A stretch of 64,000 nucleotides of DNA from an uncultured Bacilli bacterium (GCA_947623925.1 CANQID010000003.1:1-64000), one strand, 5' to 3'. Counted from the first letter of the stretch, positions 44,767 through 56,713 are shown. Notes: generated by a model not told the origin, from the letters alone. Program-made: numbers and translations.

Positions 44767-46458
44767 TTAAATATATTCTATACAGTCATTAAAAGTTTGT
44801 TGTATTTCATTTTCTGTATTATTTTCTTTTTCATAAATATCTTCTTCTTTAATTAAGTCAAAATCATATTCATATTTTTTTTGTTTACTATTAAATTCTG
44901 TTTTGATTATATTCCAATCATCTAAATATGTAGAAATTATTTTTATTTCATCAGCAAATACTTCATTTATTAATTTTTCTACTAAAGGTATATTTTCATT
45001 GAAACTTTCTGATGATGATTTTTGCTCAAATACTATTATAACACCATCTTTACTAGCAGCTTTTATTTGTGCGTCTAATAATAACGAAATAAATTTTCCA
45101 TACGTTGGATCAATTATTCTTTGTTTTAAAGTATCGAAATTTGATTTAAATAAAGGAATTCTGCTTTTTTCTAAATTTGATAATACATTATTAATTCTTT
45201 GTTTTTTAAATCTTTCATATTTTTCATATGATTTAAATCTATAACAAATTTCGTCATTTTCAATATCATTGTGTACTTTTGACGCATTATGTTTTTTTTC
45301 ATATGTTTTATCTTTTTTTTCTTGATTTTTTACATCAATTATACTGTTTTCTTTTAATGTTTTATTTAAATTATCTGCTTTAAAATTTTCAACTATTCGT
45401 ATTAAAGAAAGCTCTAATAAAATTTTGGGATTTGTGCTATTCGATATTTTATATAATGTTTCATTTAATATTTCAATACAATTTAATAATGGAGTAATTT
45501 CAATATCCTTAAATTCAGTAAACTTATCAAACTTGTTTGTTATTGATTCCAAATAAGATGGTGTTTCTTTACTTAAAATTATATTTTCAAAAAATTTAAT
45601 CAATTGCTCAATAAATTTTTTTATATTTATTCCATTTTCATCGTACAACTTTAATAATGATAAAATTGAATTTAAATCTTTATTTATAATTGTTTTAGTA
45701 AATTCGAACATTTTATCAAAATTTAAAGTTCCACTCACATCATGAACATCATTTTCAGTTATAACTTGATTTTTATCAACATAAGATATTATTTGATCAA
45801 GTAAACTTATAGAATCTCTCATACCTCCATCACTTAAATTTGCTATCTCATACAAAGCAGATTCTTCTATATCAACATTCTCGTTCTTGCATATGTATTT
45901 TAATCTTTCAACTATATCAGAATCAGTTATTTTCCTAAAATCAAACCTTTGACACCTAGACAATATAGTACTTGGTATTTTGTGTGGTTCTGTAGTTGCC
46001 AATATAAAAATAACATGTTTAGGAGGTTCCTCTAATGTTTTTAATAAAGCATTAAATGCTCCTGTTGTAAGCATATGAACTTCATCTATTATATATACTT
46101 TATACTTGCTATACGTAGGAACAAGCGTAACCTTATTCCTTATTTCTCTTATTTCATCTACACCATTATTTGATGCAGCATCTATTTCTATTATATCAGT
46201 ATTTTGCTTCATACTTGTTTGTGTACAGCTTACACAAACACCACATGGTTTTGAATCTTTAGGTGCCTCACAATTAATTAATTTAGCAAATGCTTTTGCA
46301 ATACTTGTTTTACCAGTACCTCTAGGTCCAGTAAATAAATATGCGTGAGTTATTTTATTATTTTTTATAGAATTGATAAGTGTATTTACTATTACTTTTT
46401 GTCCTATAACATCTGACAGATTGTCGGGTCGATATTTTCTATATAATGCTTGATACAT
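44767..46458 (-). CDS. dnaX: DNA polymerase III subunits gamma/tau
   Basis: A 563-residue clamp-loader ATPase. It begins MYQALYRKYRPDNLSDVIGQ and has Walker A GPRGTGKTS, a four-cysteine zinc module (CEAPKDSKPCGVCVSC), Walker B DEVH and the SRCQRFDF sensor. A C-terminal tau-like region (about 380-563) presumably binds polymerase and helicase. No slippery A-run typical of programmed frameshifting was noticed at the domain border. RBS GAGGTG. Confidence 0.97.
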   Translation of the reverse strand: MYQALYRKYRPDNLSDVIGQKVIVNTLINSIKNNKITHAYLFTGPRGTGKTSIAKAFAKLINCEAPKDSKPCGVCVSCTQTSMKQNTDIIEIDAASNNGVDEIREIRNKVTLVPTYSKYKVYIIDEVHMLTTGAFNALLKTLEEPPKHVIFILATTEPHKIPSTILSRCQRFDFRKITDSDIVERLKYICKNENVDIEESALYEIANLSDGGMRDSISLLDQIISYVDKNQVITENDVHDVSGTLNFDKMFEFTKTIINKDLNSILSLLKLYDENGINIKKFIEQLIKFFENIILSKETPSYLESITNKFDKFTEFKDIEITPLLNCIEILNETLYKISNSTNPKILLELSLIRIVENFKADNLNKTLKENSIIDVKNQEKKDKTYEKKHNASKVHNDIENDEICYRFKSYEKYERFKKQRINNVLSNLEKSRIPLFKSNFDTLKQRIIDPTYGKFISLLLDAQIKAASKDGVIIVFEQKSSSESFNENIPLVEKLINEVFADEIKIISTYLDDWNIIKTEFNSKQKKYEYDFDLIKEEDIYEKENNTENEIQQTFNDCIEYI

Positions 46459-46482
46459 GTAATCACCTCTATATCTAAATAT

Positions 46483-46491
46483 ATTATACCA
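46483..46491 (-). promoter_or_regulatory. Extended -10 promoter for dnaX-ebfC-recR
   Basis: Minus strand TGGTATAAT (hexamer 46483-46488), 25 bases upstream of dnaX. No clear -35. Confidence 0.6.
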
Positions 46492-46508
46492 TTAAATTAA
46501 CATATATT

Positions 46509-46925
46509 TTACCTTTTTGATTTAAAAAATTTTTTTAATAAATTAGAAGATTCATCGGAGTTCATACCTATTTCAACTTCAATATTTTTAGTATTGATAT
46601 TTTTTATGTATCCAAAATTTACATTTTCAACAGAATAATATATTTTTTTTATTCTACTTTGAATTATAGCTCCTGTGCACATCATACATGGTTCCATTGT
46701 TATATATATTTCACAATCATCCAAGTGCCATGTTTTTAATTTTTTGCTTGCTTTTTCTATAGCAATAATTTCAGCATGACTTGTAACACATTTATTTTTT
46801 TCCTTTTGATTATGTGCTTTAGATATAATATTTTTATCTTTAACAATAACCGCACCTATTGGAACTTCACCTTTTTTATAAGCCTTTTTTGCTTCTTTAA
46901 TAGCTAATTCCATATATTTACTCAT
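46509..46925 (-). CDS. tadA: tRNA adenosine(34) deaminase
   Basis: A 138-residue deaminase making inosine at the wobble position of tRNA-Arg. The zinc site consists of the HAE motif (SHAEIIAIEKAS) and PCMMC (MEPCMMCTGAII). The gene lies between the SRP RNA gene and dnaX. In Bacillus the order is tadA-scr-dnaX, so tadA and the SRP RNA have exchanged places here. Confidence 0.95.
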   Translation of the reverse strand: MSKYMELAIKEAKKAYKKGEVPIGAVIVKDKNIISKAHNQKEKNKCVTSHAEIIAIEKASKKLKTWHLDDCEIYITMEPCMMCTGAIIQSRIKKIYYSVENVNFGYIKNINTKNIEVEIGMNSDESSNLLKKFFKSKR

Positions 46926-46941
46926 AAAAACACCTTATTTC

Positions 46942-47021
46942 AAAAAAAAGCACACGTAATTAGGGATTCTTAAGGCTGCTGTTTTCCAACTCTGACCTGA
47001 TTCAAATATAATTACTGTGCA
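46942..47021 (-). ncRNA. ffs: Signal recognition particle RNA (small bacterial type)
   Basis: The minus strand reads CAGGTCAGAG, then TTGGAAAACAGCAGCC: the SRP RNA domain IV with a GTT-GGAA-AAC tetraloop stem and the AGCAG side of the symmetric loop that binds Ffh. The 5' end GCACAGTAATTA pairs with TAATTACGTGTGC near the 3' end, closing the molecule. A T tract follows as the terminator. Length about 75-80 bases, so it is the short 4.5S-like form without the Alu domain of the 6S-type scRNA in Bacillus. Confidence 0.9.
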
Positions 47022-47026
47022 TAGAT

Positions 47027-47055
47027 AATATATATTATTTTTATTTCTAATGCAA
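47027..47055 (-). promoter_or_regulatory. Promoter for the SRP RNA gene
   Basis: Minus strand TTGCAT (47050-47055), 17-base spacer, TATATT (47027-47032). The predicted first base, about 7 after the -10, is the G that begins the 5' stem of the SRP RNA. Confidence 0.7.
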
Positions 47056-47076
47056 GTCTTTTATAGTATGATTCGA

Positions 47077-47296
47077 TGTTTCACGTGGAACATATATTTT
47101 ATTCTAAAACTTTATATTTTTTTATTAATGTTTCACGTGGAACATATACTTATTTAAAAACTTTATATTTTCATCAATGTTTCACGTGGAACATATATTT
47201 TATTTGAAAACTTTATATTTTTTTATTAATGTTTCACGTGGAACATATATTTTATTCAAAAGCTTTATATTTTTTATTAATGTTTCACGTGAAACA
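47077..47296. repeat. parS: parS array: five ParB-binding sites in a tandem repeat of about 51 bases
   Basis: Sites at 47077-47092, 47129-47144, 47178-47193 and 47230-47245 read TGTTTCACGTGGAACA, the exact reverse complement of the classic Bacillus parS TGTTCCACGTGAAACA. The fifth, 47281-47296, is the perfect palindrome TGTTTCACGTGAAACA. Spacings are 52, 49, 52 and 51 bases and the intervening AT-rich sequence is also repeated (ATATTTTATT...CTTTATATTTTTTATTAA-like). The array lies between the SRP RNA promoter and gyrA, about 9 kb from the origin. It is expected to nucleate Spo0J spreading and SMC loading. Confidence 0.96.
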
Positions 47297-47327
47297 TTAA
47301 AATATTTTAATTAAATATATAATTTAA

Positions 47328-47357
47328 ATAAAAAGAAGCAAATGTTATTCTGCTTCT
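47328..47357 (-). terminator. Terminator after gyrA
   Basis: Minus-strand stem AGAAGCA/TGCTTCT (47351-47357 and 47334-47340), loop of ten, followed by TTTTTATTT. It shields the parS array from gyrA transcription. Confidence 0.82.
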
Positions 47358-49789
47358 TCTAATTCATCATCGTGATTTTTATCAACAGTAGCAACAGTTG
47401 TTACTTTTTGATTATCTTTTAAATTAATCAATTTAACACCTTGTGCTACTCTTCCTGACACAGATACTTGTTCTAGAGGTAATCTAATAATAATTCCATT
47501 ATCTGTTATTATCATTAAATCTTCATTTCCATCAACACATTTAAATGAAACAATATTTCCATTTTTTTCTGTAATATTTAATGCTTTAACCCCTTTACTT
47601 CCTCTGTGTGTTATTCTATATTCTTCAACACTAGTTCTTTTTCCATAACCATTTTCTGTTACTACCAAGACTTGTTGATTCTTATTTGCAATTTCACAAC
47701 CTACACATATTCCATTTCCTACATCTATTCCTCTAACTCCGGAAGCAGTTCTATCCATAACTCTTATTTCATTTTCATCAAATCTGATCATTCTTCCATT
47801 AGATGATCCTATAAGAATTTCTTTTTCACCATCAGTTTTTCTTGCAAATAATAAATTATCATTTTCCTTTAAAGTTATAGCTATCTTTCCGTTTTTTCTT
47901 ATATTATCAAATTTTGAAATTCTTGTTCTCTTAACTAAACCACTTTGTGTACAAAATACAATATATTCATTTTTATCATCTTTTTCAATACACAACATTG
48001 AAGTAACAAGTTCTTCTTTTTCAATTGGTAACAAGTTGATAATAGGTAATCCCTTAGACTGTCTACTGTATTCTGGTATCTCATAACCTTTAATTCTATA
48101 TACCTTACCTTTATTTGTAAAGAATAATATGTAATCATGAGTTTTCATTGGTATTAAATATTTAGCAAAGTCTTCTTCATTAGTTGCCATACCTTTTATT
48201 CCAACTCCACCTCTATTCTGAGTTTTATATGTTTGACTATTTACTCTTTTAATATATCCTTTATCCGTTAATGTTACTATTATATTTTCTTCTGGTATTA
48301 ATGATTCATCTTCAATATAATCAATAGAAGTCATATCTATACTTGTTTTTCTTTCATCTGAATATTTATTTTTTATTTCTGTTAATTCTGCTTTAATCAA
48401 ATCTAAAACCTTTTGTTCACTAGATAAAATAGATTTTAATTCTTCTATTAACTTCAACAAATCTGCTAACTCGGATTCTATTTTATCTCTTTCTAATCCC
48501 GTTAATCTACGTAACTTTAACTCTAAAATGCTATCTGCTTGAATTTCAGTAAATGAAAATCTAGCAATTAATTTTTCCTTTGCTTCTACATCACTTTTTG
48601 CGCCCTTTATTATTTTAATTACTTCATCTATATTATCAAGAGCAATCTTATAACCTTCTAAAATATGTACTCTTTTTTCTGCTTTATCTAAATCAAATTT
48701 TGTCCTTCTTATAATTATTTCTCTTTGATAATCAATATATTTAGAAATTATATCTTTTAATGGTAATGTTTTAGGAACACCATTATCAAGCATTAAAAAT
48801 ATAATTCCGTAATTTGTTTGAAAAGCAGTATGCTTATATAAATTATTCAATACAACTTGAGGATTAGCATCTTTTTTAAGAGTTATTGTAATTTTTACGC
48901 CATCTTTTAAATCAGTATGATAATCTGATATTCCATCTATTGTTTTTGTATGTACTAATTCTGCTACTTTATTTTTTAATTCCAATGTATTTATGCCATA
49001 TGGTACTTCATTTATAACAATATAATTTTTTCCATTTTTTTCTTCTATCGTAGCTCTACTACGTATTGTTATTGTTCCTCTTCCTGTTTCGTAAGCTTTT
49101 CTAATACCTGAATTACCTAAAATTATGCCACCTGTTGGAAAATCTGGACCTTTTATATACTGCATCAATCCTAATGTATCTATATCAGGGTTATCTATAT
49201 ATGCAATACAACCATCGATTACCTCACCTAAATTATGTGGCGGTATATTAGTTGCCATACCTACAGCAATACCCATTGTACCATTTACCAAAATGTTTGG
49301 AAATTTTGATGGTAAAACTGCAGGTTCTTTTTCAGATTCATCAAAATTAGGTGTAAAATCTACTGTATCTTTATTTATATCTCTTAATAATTCAAGTGAT
49401 ATTTTTGATAATCTTGATTCTGTATAACGCATTGCAGCTGCGCCATAACCTTCAATATTACCAAAATTTCCGTGCCCATCTACCAATGTATATCTATAAC
49501 TAAAATCTTGAGCCATCCTTACCATTGCTTCATATATACTAGAATCTCCATGTGGATGGTATTTTCCCATTACATCTCCAACTATTCTAGCACTTTTTTT
49601 ATGAGGTTTATCTGGTGTATATCCTGATTCGTACATTGACCATAAAATTCTACGATGAACAGGTTTTAAACCATCTCTTAAGTCTGGTAATGCTCTTGAT
49701 ACAATTACACTCATTGAATATTCTAGAAAAGATGTTTCTATTTCATTTACTATGTTGTTTTCCTGTTTTCTATCTCTACTATGATCCAT
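47345..49789 (-). CDS. gyrA: DNA gyrase subunit A
   Basis: An 814-residue gyrase breakage-reunion subunit. The active-site tyrosine is in [12 protein letters not shown], and the quinolone region reads [20 protein letters not shown], the wild-type form with serine at the main resistance position and glutamate as in staphylococci. A C-terminal six-bladed DNA-wrapping domain follows (about 500-800, with [10 protein letters not shown] as the GyrA box). The C-terminus is acidic (DDELEEAE). It follows gyrB by 9 bases. Confidence 0.98.
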   Translation of the reverse strand: MDHSRDRKQENNIVNEIETSFLEYSMSVIVSRALPDLRDGLKPVHRRILWSMYESGYTPDKPHKKSARIVGDVMGKYHPHGDSSIYEAMVRMAQDFSYRYTLVDGHGNFGNIEGYGAAAMRYTESRLSKISLELLRDINKDTVDFTPNFDESEKEPAVLPSKFPNILVNGTMGIAVGMATNIPPHNLGEVIDGCIAYIDNPDIDTLGLMQYIKGPDFPTGGIILGNSGIRKAYETGRGTITIRSRATIEEKNGKNYIVINEVPYGINTLELKNKVAELVHTKTIDGISDYHTDLKDGVKITITLKKDANPQVVLNNLYKHTAFQTNYGIIFLMLDNGVPKTLPLKDIISKYIDYQREIIIRRTKFDLDKAEKRVHILEGYKIALDNIDEVIKIIKGAKSDVEAKEKLIARFSFTEIQADSILELKLRRLTGLERDKIESELADLLKLIEELKSILSSEQKVLDLIKAELTEIKNKYSDERKTSIDMTSIDYIEDESLIPEENIIVTLTDKGYIKRVNSQTYKTQNRGGVGIKGMATNEEDFAKYLIPMKTHDYILFFTNKGKVYRIKGYEIPEYSRQSKGLPIINLLPIEKEELVTSMLCIEKDDKNEYIVFCTQSGLVKRTRISKFDNIRKNGKIAITLKENDNLLFARKTDGEKEILIGSSNGRMIRFDENEIRVMDRTASGVRGIDVGNGICVGCEIANKNQQVLVVTENGYGKRTSVEEYRITHRGSKGVKALNITEKNGNIVSFKCVDGNEDLMIITDNGIIIRLPLEQVSVSGRVAQGVKLINLKDNQKVTTVATVDKNHDDELEEAE

Positions 49790-49798
49790 ATTAACCTC

Positions 49799-52835
<3,037 letters not shown>

Positions 52836-52911
52836 AACTATGCCTCTTTTCGTTATTAAATCGCCTATTTTTTAAATTTTCTAAATTTAAATACTCCTAT
52901 ACACACTTAAT

Positions 52912-52920
52912 ATTATACCA
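52912..52920 (-). promoter_or_regulatory. Extended -10 promoter for recF-gyrB-gyrA
   Basis: Minus strand TGGTATAAT (hexamer 52912-52917), with a leader of about 70-80 bases before recF. It follows directly after the terminator of the comK-like gene. Confidence 0.6.
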
Positions 52921-52929
52921 TAAATATAG

Positions 52930-52965
52930 ACAAAAAAATAGCAAAAATAATATTTTTTGCTATTT
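52930..52965 (-). terminator. Terminator after the comK-like gene
   Basis: Minus-strand stem AAATAGCAAAAA/TTTTTGCTATTT (52954-52965 and 52936-52947) with a T tract following. Confidence 0.88.
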
Positions 52966-52976
52966 ATATAACTACT

Positions 52977-53426
52977 TTAAGATATTTTTCTCCTTTTTAA
53001 TATATTTTCTAATCTTAATGCTCTAAATATTTGATTTTCAAATGAAAATATAGATAAATCAAATTCTAAATTTAATCCATTTTTAAAATTTACTAGAACT
53101 TTATTATCTTTTTTTGAATAATCATTTATATTTTTTAATGATATCCATGAACAATTATTAAATCTAGGAGAACTTGTTGGAAAAAATATTATTTCATTTG
53201 TCTCTTCTATTATTATTGGAAGTTTATAACTAACCCCTAATAGATTTTTAGACCCTTCATATCTACCATTATATGAACTACCAAAATATTTACAACTATA
53301 ATTTATTATATCAGACACACTTTTATTTATAGTTAAAATATTATTATGTTCATATATTTTAGATAAATTTTCATTTAATGGTATTATTGCAAGTGTAGAT
53401 TTGTTTATTTCATAATTAGTAATCAT
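52977..53426 (-). CDS. comK: ComK-like competence transcription factor
   Basis: A 149-residue protein clearly related to ComK, master regulator of DNA uptake in Bacillus. Matching blocks: IINYSCKYFGSSYNGRYEGS (against VDRSCRFFGSSYAGRKAGT), YKLPIIIEETNEIIFFPTSS (against HKPPIMVDPSNQIFLFPTLS), CSWISLKNI (against CGWISHVHV) and FENQIFRA. Compared with Bacillus ComK (192 residues) it lacks the C-terminal part holding the FMLYPK motif used for MecA/ClpC degradation, so control of its level may differ. It occupies the place between dnaN and recF where an S4-domain gene (yaaA) is usual. It has its own promoter region, a hairpin in the leader and a terminator. Confidence 0.85.
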   Translation of the reverse strand: MITNYEINKSTLAIIPLNENLSKIYEHNNILTINKSVSDIINYSCKYFGSSYNGRYEGSKNLLGVSYKLPIIIEETNEIIFFPTSSPRFNNCSWISLKNINDYSKKDNKVLVNFKNGLNLEFDLSIFSFENQIFRALRLENILKRRKIS

Positions 53427-53441
53427 ACTTTCACCTCCCTA

Positions 53442-53472
53442 AATCTAATTTTCCACATAAAAATTAGATTTC
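53442..53472 (-). promoter_or_regulatory. Hairpin in the comK-like leader, next to the ribosome binding site
   Basis: Perfect 12-base arms AAATCTAATTTT (53442-53453) and AAAATTAGATTT (53461-53472) with a seven-base loop CCACATA. On the minus strand it lies just before AGGGAGGTG, the ribosome binding site. There is no T tract, so it is not a terminator. The loop side reads TTTTCCACATAA on the plus strand, like the DnaA-box-like sites in the origin. An extended -10-like TGGTATAAG is just upstream. Confidence 0.6.
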
Positions 53473-53534
53473 CTTTTCTTATACCATTTTTTTCTGCAAA
53501 AAATGTTGAATTATGTTTAAATTATTTAAATTTT

Positions 53535-53571
53535 AAAAAAAAATAGTAAAAATCTTATTATTACTATTTTT
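53535..53571 (-). terminator. Terminator after dnaN
   Basis: Minus-strand stem AAAAATAGTAA/TTACTATTTTT (53561-53571 and 53539-53549) with an 11-base loop and a T tract. It separates dnaA-dnaN from the comK-like gene. Confidence 0.75.
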
Positions 53572-53581
53572 ATATTTGTTA

Positions 53582-54703
53582 TTAACCCATTCTTATAGGA
53601 ACTATTAATTCTATTAAATCATCACTTTCTGGATTTTTTAATATTATTGGTTTTATTTCTCCATTAAAAAATAATTTTATTTCTTCACAATCAAATGCTT
53701 TTAAAGCATCCATCATATATTTTGAACTAAATGCAATAGTTATATTTTCGCTTATTTTTTCTAATAAATCTATTTTTTCTGTAACATTTCCTATTTCTGG
53801 AATATTACTAGATAAAATTATATTATCATTTTCACTTTCTAATTTTACTGTATTTTTATCATTTTCACTAGTAAGCAAACTTGCCCTATCAATTGCACTA
53901 AAAAATTCTTGTAAATTAACTTTCATTTCTATCAAAAATTTATCAGGAATTAAAGAAGTTGTATCAATAAAAGAACCATTAATTAATCTTGACATCATTA
54001 CAATATCATTAAATTTAAATATAATTTTATTATTAAATATATGTAATTCTACATCTACACTATCATCTAATAATAAAGATTTTAATTCATTTAAATTTCT
54101 TGTAGGAATTATTATATCTATAGATTCTTCTATTTCTTTATCTAATATTATTATCTTTTTAGATAATCTATATGAATCTGTTGCTGTACACTCCATTTTA
54201 TTTTTATTAATTTTTATATTAACACCTGTTAATATTGGTCTAGATTCTTGAGTAGAAGTTGCAAAAATAGTTTGATTTATTATATTTTTTAATACTTTTG
54301 TTGGTAAAATAATAGGATTTTGATGTTCGTCTAAATCTAATTGTGGAAAATCATTTACATCATTACAATTTAATGTGAATGAAGATTTTGATGTTGTGAT
54401 ATATAATTTAAAATCCATTACTTCTTCTATATTAATTATTTCATTTGGTAGTTTTTTTATAATATCATATATATATCTACCTGAAACTACTATTTCACCA
54501 CATACTTCAATATTCTCTATTTTATTACTAGGTATAAATGTTTTAATAGCTATATCATTATCTGAACTCATTAAATATAATCCTTCGTTAGTAAGTTCAA
54601 ATTTTATACAATTTAAGATTGGAATTAAATTTTTTGTAGAAATTCCTCTTATTACATAATTTAAATGTTCCATTAATATTGTTTGTTTAATTTTAAATTT
54701 CAT
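53582..54703 (-). CDS. dnaN: DNA polymerase III beta subunit (sliding clamp)
   Basis: A 373-residue three-domain clamp that keeps polymerases on DNA. Typical features are the N-terminal LNYVIRGISTKNLIPILNCI, TDSYRLSKK in the middle domain and the C-terminal VPIRMG. It follows dnaA with the usual spacing. AAAGGAGTG precedes the start. Confidence 0.97.
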   Translation of the reverse strand: MKFKIKQTILMEHLNYVIRGISTKNLIPILNCIKFELTNEGLYLMSSDNDIAIKTFIPSNKIENIEVCGEIVVSGRYIYDIIKKLPNEIINIEEVMDFKLYITTSKSSFTLNCNDVNDFPQLDLDEHQNPIILPTKVLKNIINQTIFATSTQESRPILTGVNIKINKNKMECTATDSYRLSKKIIILDKEIEESIDIIIPTRNLNELKSLLLDDSVDVELHIFNNKIIFKFNDIVMMSRLINGSFIDTTSLIPDKFLIEMKVNLQEFFSAIDRASLLTSENDKNTVKLESENDNIILSSNIPEIGNVTEKIDLLEKISENITIAFSSKYMMDALKAFDCEEIKLFFNGEIKPIILKNPESDDLIELIVPIRMG

Positions 54704-54838
54704 TTTAACACTCCTTTTATATTTATTTTTAATTATTATTTTTATTATTATTGTGGAAACTGTGTAAAAAGTTATTTTTCTTTTAAAATATTACATAAAT
54801 GATATATTAAAAATATGTTAAAAAATAATATTTATCCA
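54704..54838. other. oriC part 1: dnaA-dnaN intergenic region with DnaA-box-like sites
   Basis: AT-rich, with TTATCCACT (54832-54840, one mismatch to the consensus TTATCCACA, touching the dnaA stop), TGTGGAAAC (54752-54760) and TGTGTAAAA (54761-54769), the last two adjacent. In Bacillus the DNA-unwinding element lies in this interval; the long A/T stretch here could do the same, but its limits cannot be read. Confidence 0.6.
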
Positions 54839-56194
54839 CTATTTTATTTTACTTATTAATTTGTTAATTTCATTTTTAAAATTTTCATCATTAGAGATTT
54901 CTTTTTTAATTTTATCTACAGAATGCATAACAGTTGTATGATCTTTTCCTCCAAATTCCATTCCTATTTTAGGAAGTGATTCTTCGAGTGCTATTCTACA
55001 TATGTACATAGCAACTTGTCTTGGAATAGATATATTAGAGTTTCTTTTTTTACTTTTCATGTCTTCAACCGTAATATTATAATGTTCTGCTACTATTTGT
55101 TGTACTTGTTCAACTTTATTTTTCGAAATAATACTTTTAACAAAATAATCTTTTAGAGCTTCTATAGCTAAATCTAATGTTATTTCAGAACCATTCATCA
55201 TAACAGCATAAGCAGAAACTCTAATAATTGCTCCTTCTAGTTTTCTTACATCAGAAGTACAATTACTTGCAATATATTCTTTAACATCTTCTGGAAAAAC
55301 TGAAGATATGTTATTTACTTCAATTTTTTTATTAATTATATCCATTCTTAAATCAAAATCTGGGGGTTCTATATCTATAGTTAATCCCCAATTAAATCTT
55401 GTTCTAAGGCGTTCTTCTAGTTTATTTAAATCATCGGGTGATCTGTCAGAAGATATTATTATTTGTTTGTTATTACAATGTAATTCATTAAATGTATTAA
55501 AAAATTCTTGTTGTGTTTTATTTGCAATTTCTAGATATTGTATATCATCTATCATTAATACATCAATGTCCCTATATTTTTTCTTAAATGAATCAACTTC
55601 TTCAAAGTTATTTTCATTTTTATTTTTTCTATATATATTTATAAAATCTTCGACAAATTTTTCACTTGTTACATATAAAACTTTCATATTTGAGTTTTTT
55701 GTTATGTAATTTCCTATAGCATGCATAAGATGAGTTTTACCAAGTCCACTTTTTCCAAATATAAACAAAGGATTATACATATATCCTGGTTTTTCTGCAA
55801 CTGCTAACGAAGTAGCTTTAGCAAATTTATGTTTATTACTTTGTCCTACTACAAAATTATCAAATGTATATTTAGGATCTAGATTAGATTCAAATGGTAC
55901 TGAAGGAACCCCTATTTCATTAGTATCTATTGTAATATTATTTTTTAATTCTTCTTCTAAAACATATTCAAAATTAAAATTAGTTCCTGTTATTTCAGTA
56001 AATAATTCTACTACTAAATCATTATAATTTTCTTTCAAATGTTTTTTGTGAACAGACATAGGAACAAGTACTTTTGCGCAATTTTCATCAAGTGAAATTA
56101 ATTTCGTATCAGCAAACCATGTATCAAAATGCATTGGATTAATTTGTTCTTTCATTTTTTCTAAAAATAAATTCCATATATTATCTATATCCAT
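54839..56194 (-). CDS. dnaA: Chromosomal replication initiator protein DnaA
   Basis: A 451-residue initiator. Domain I (about 1-90), AAA domain III with Walker A GKSGLGKTH and Walker B MIDDIQYL, and domain IV with the signature GGKDHTTVMHSVDKI for DnaA-box recognition. The start at 56194 (MDIDNIWNLF) follows GAGGTG at 6 bases; a GTG at 56203 lies within that site. It is flanked by candidate origin regions on both sides. Confidence 0.98.
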   Translation of the reverse strand: MDIDNIWNLFLEKMKEQINPMHFDTWFADTKLISLDENCAKVLVPMSVHKKHLKENYNDLVVELFTEITGTNFNFEYVLEEELKNNITIDTNEIGVPSVPFESNLDPKYTFDNFVVGQSNKHKFAKATSLAVAEKPGYMYNPLFIFGKSGLGKTHLMHAIGNYITKNSNMKVLYVTSEKFVEDFINIYRKNKNENNFEEVDSFKKKYRDIDVLMIDDIQYLEIANKTQQEFFNTFNELHCNNKQIIISSDRSPDDLNKLEERLRTRFNWGLTIDIEPPDFDLRMDIINKKIEVNNISSVFPEDVKEYIASNCTSDVRKLEGAIIRVSAYAVMMNGSEITLDLAIEALKDYFVKSIISKNKVEQVQQIVAEHYNITVEDMKSKKRNSNISIPRQVAMYICRIALEESLPKIGMEFGGKDHTTVMHSVDKIKKEISNDENFKNEINKLISKIK

Positions 56195-56559
56195 AAAGTA
56201 CACCTCTAATAATTAATTAACTATATTTTACATTAAATTTTATAAAATTTAAACAAATATAACAAAAAAAAAGAAAAAATATTTTTTCCACAAAAAAAAT
56301 GTAATAAAAAAGATTGTATTTAAATATTAATTAATAGTTTTAAACATAAATGTTAAAAAAAAATTAACACATGTAAAAATATTAATATAACTTTTCAACA
56401 TAATATGTGGAAAAATAAAAAATATTATGAGATTAATATAAGAAACATGTGGAAAGAAATGTTAAAAAACAATATTATAAAAAATTATTGACAAAAATAG
56501 TTTTAATCTATATAATTATTAAAGCAAACGAAAAATTTATGAATTCAGGAGGTGGAATA
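56195..56559. other. oriC part 2: dnaA-rpmH intergenic region with DnaA-box-like sites
   Basis: About 365 bases, almost pure A/T. DnaA-box-like sites of the form TTTTCCACA occur at 56284-56292, and in reverse at 56406-56414 (TGTGGAAAA) and 56448-56456 (TGTGGAAAG). No protein gene is seen. Here gene orientation switches from minus to plus, the expected divergence point of the two replication forks. Weak sites such as TTTTCAACA (56393-56401) are also present. Confidence 0.75.
56488..56516 (+). promoter_or_regulatory. Sigma-A promoter for rpmH
   Basis: Consensus TTGACA (56488-56493), exactly 17 bases, consensus TATAAT (56511-56516). The strongest promoter in the window, just right of the origin. 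Confidence 0.93.
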
Positions 56560-56682
56560 ATGAAAAGAACATTTCAACCAAATAATAGAAAAAGAAGTAA
56601 AAAAATGGGTTTTTTAGCACGTATTAATACAAAGATGATTAGTTCAAGAAGAAGAAAAGGTCGTAAAGTACTAGCTCATTAA
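56560..56682 (+). CDS. rpmH: 50S ribosomal protein L34 (short form)
   Basis: A 40-residue L34, [20 protein letters not shown] at the start and [11 protein letters not shown] at the end. The usual bacterial protein has 44 residues; about four are missing in the middle ([14 protein letters not shown] compared with RMSTKNGRKVLARRRRKG). The start follows AGGAGGTGG. An upstream open extension is not L34-like. It heads the rpmH-rnpA-yidC-jag set. Confidence 0.96.
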   Translation: MKRTFQPNNRKRSKKMGFLARINTKMISSRRRKGRKVLAH

Positions 56683-56687
56683 TACAA

Positions 56688-56713
56688 CCACTGATATACA
56701 GTGGCTTTTTATT
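56688..56713 (+). terminator. Terminator or attenuator between rpmH and rnpA
   Basis: Stem CCACTG/CAGTGG (56688-56693 and 56699-56704), loop ATATA, then CTTTTTATT. Partial termination here would give more L34 than RNase P protein from one promoter. Confidence 0.8.

Noticed and set aside
44767-46458. Programmed frameshift in dnaX producing a short gamma form
   Set aside because: No run of adenines with a downstream stem was noticed at the border of the ATPase and tau regions.
47077-47296. A regular 51-base repeat that could be taken for a small CRISPR array
   Set aside because: The repeated core is a parS site, spacers are also repeats of one another, and no cas gene is near.
48500-49789. 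Quinolone-resistance changes in gyrA
   Set aside because: The region reads [11 protein letters not shown], the susceptible form seen in Gram-positive bacteria.
54704-54838. Runs of TAA triplets next to DnaA-box-like sites, like a DnaA-trio element
   Set aside because: The strand and polarity relative to the boxes do not fit the Bacillus arrangement, and A/T triplets are expected by chance in such sequence.
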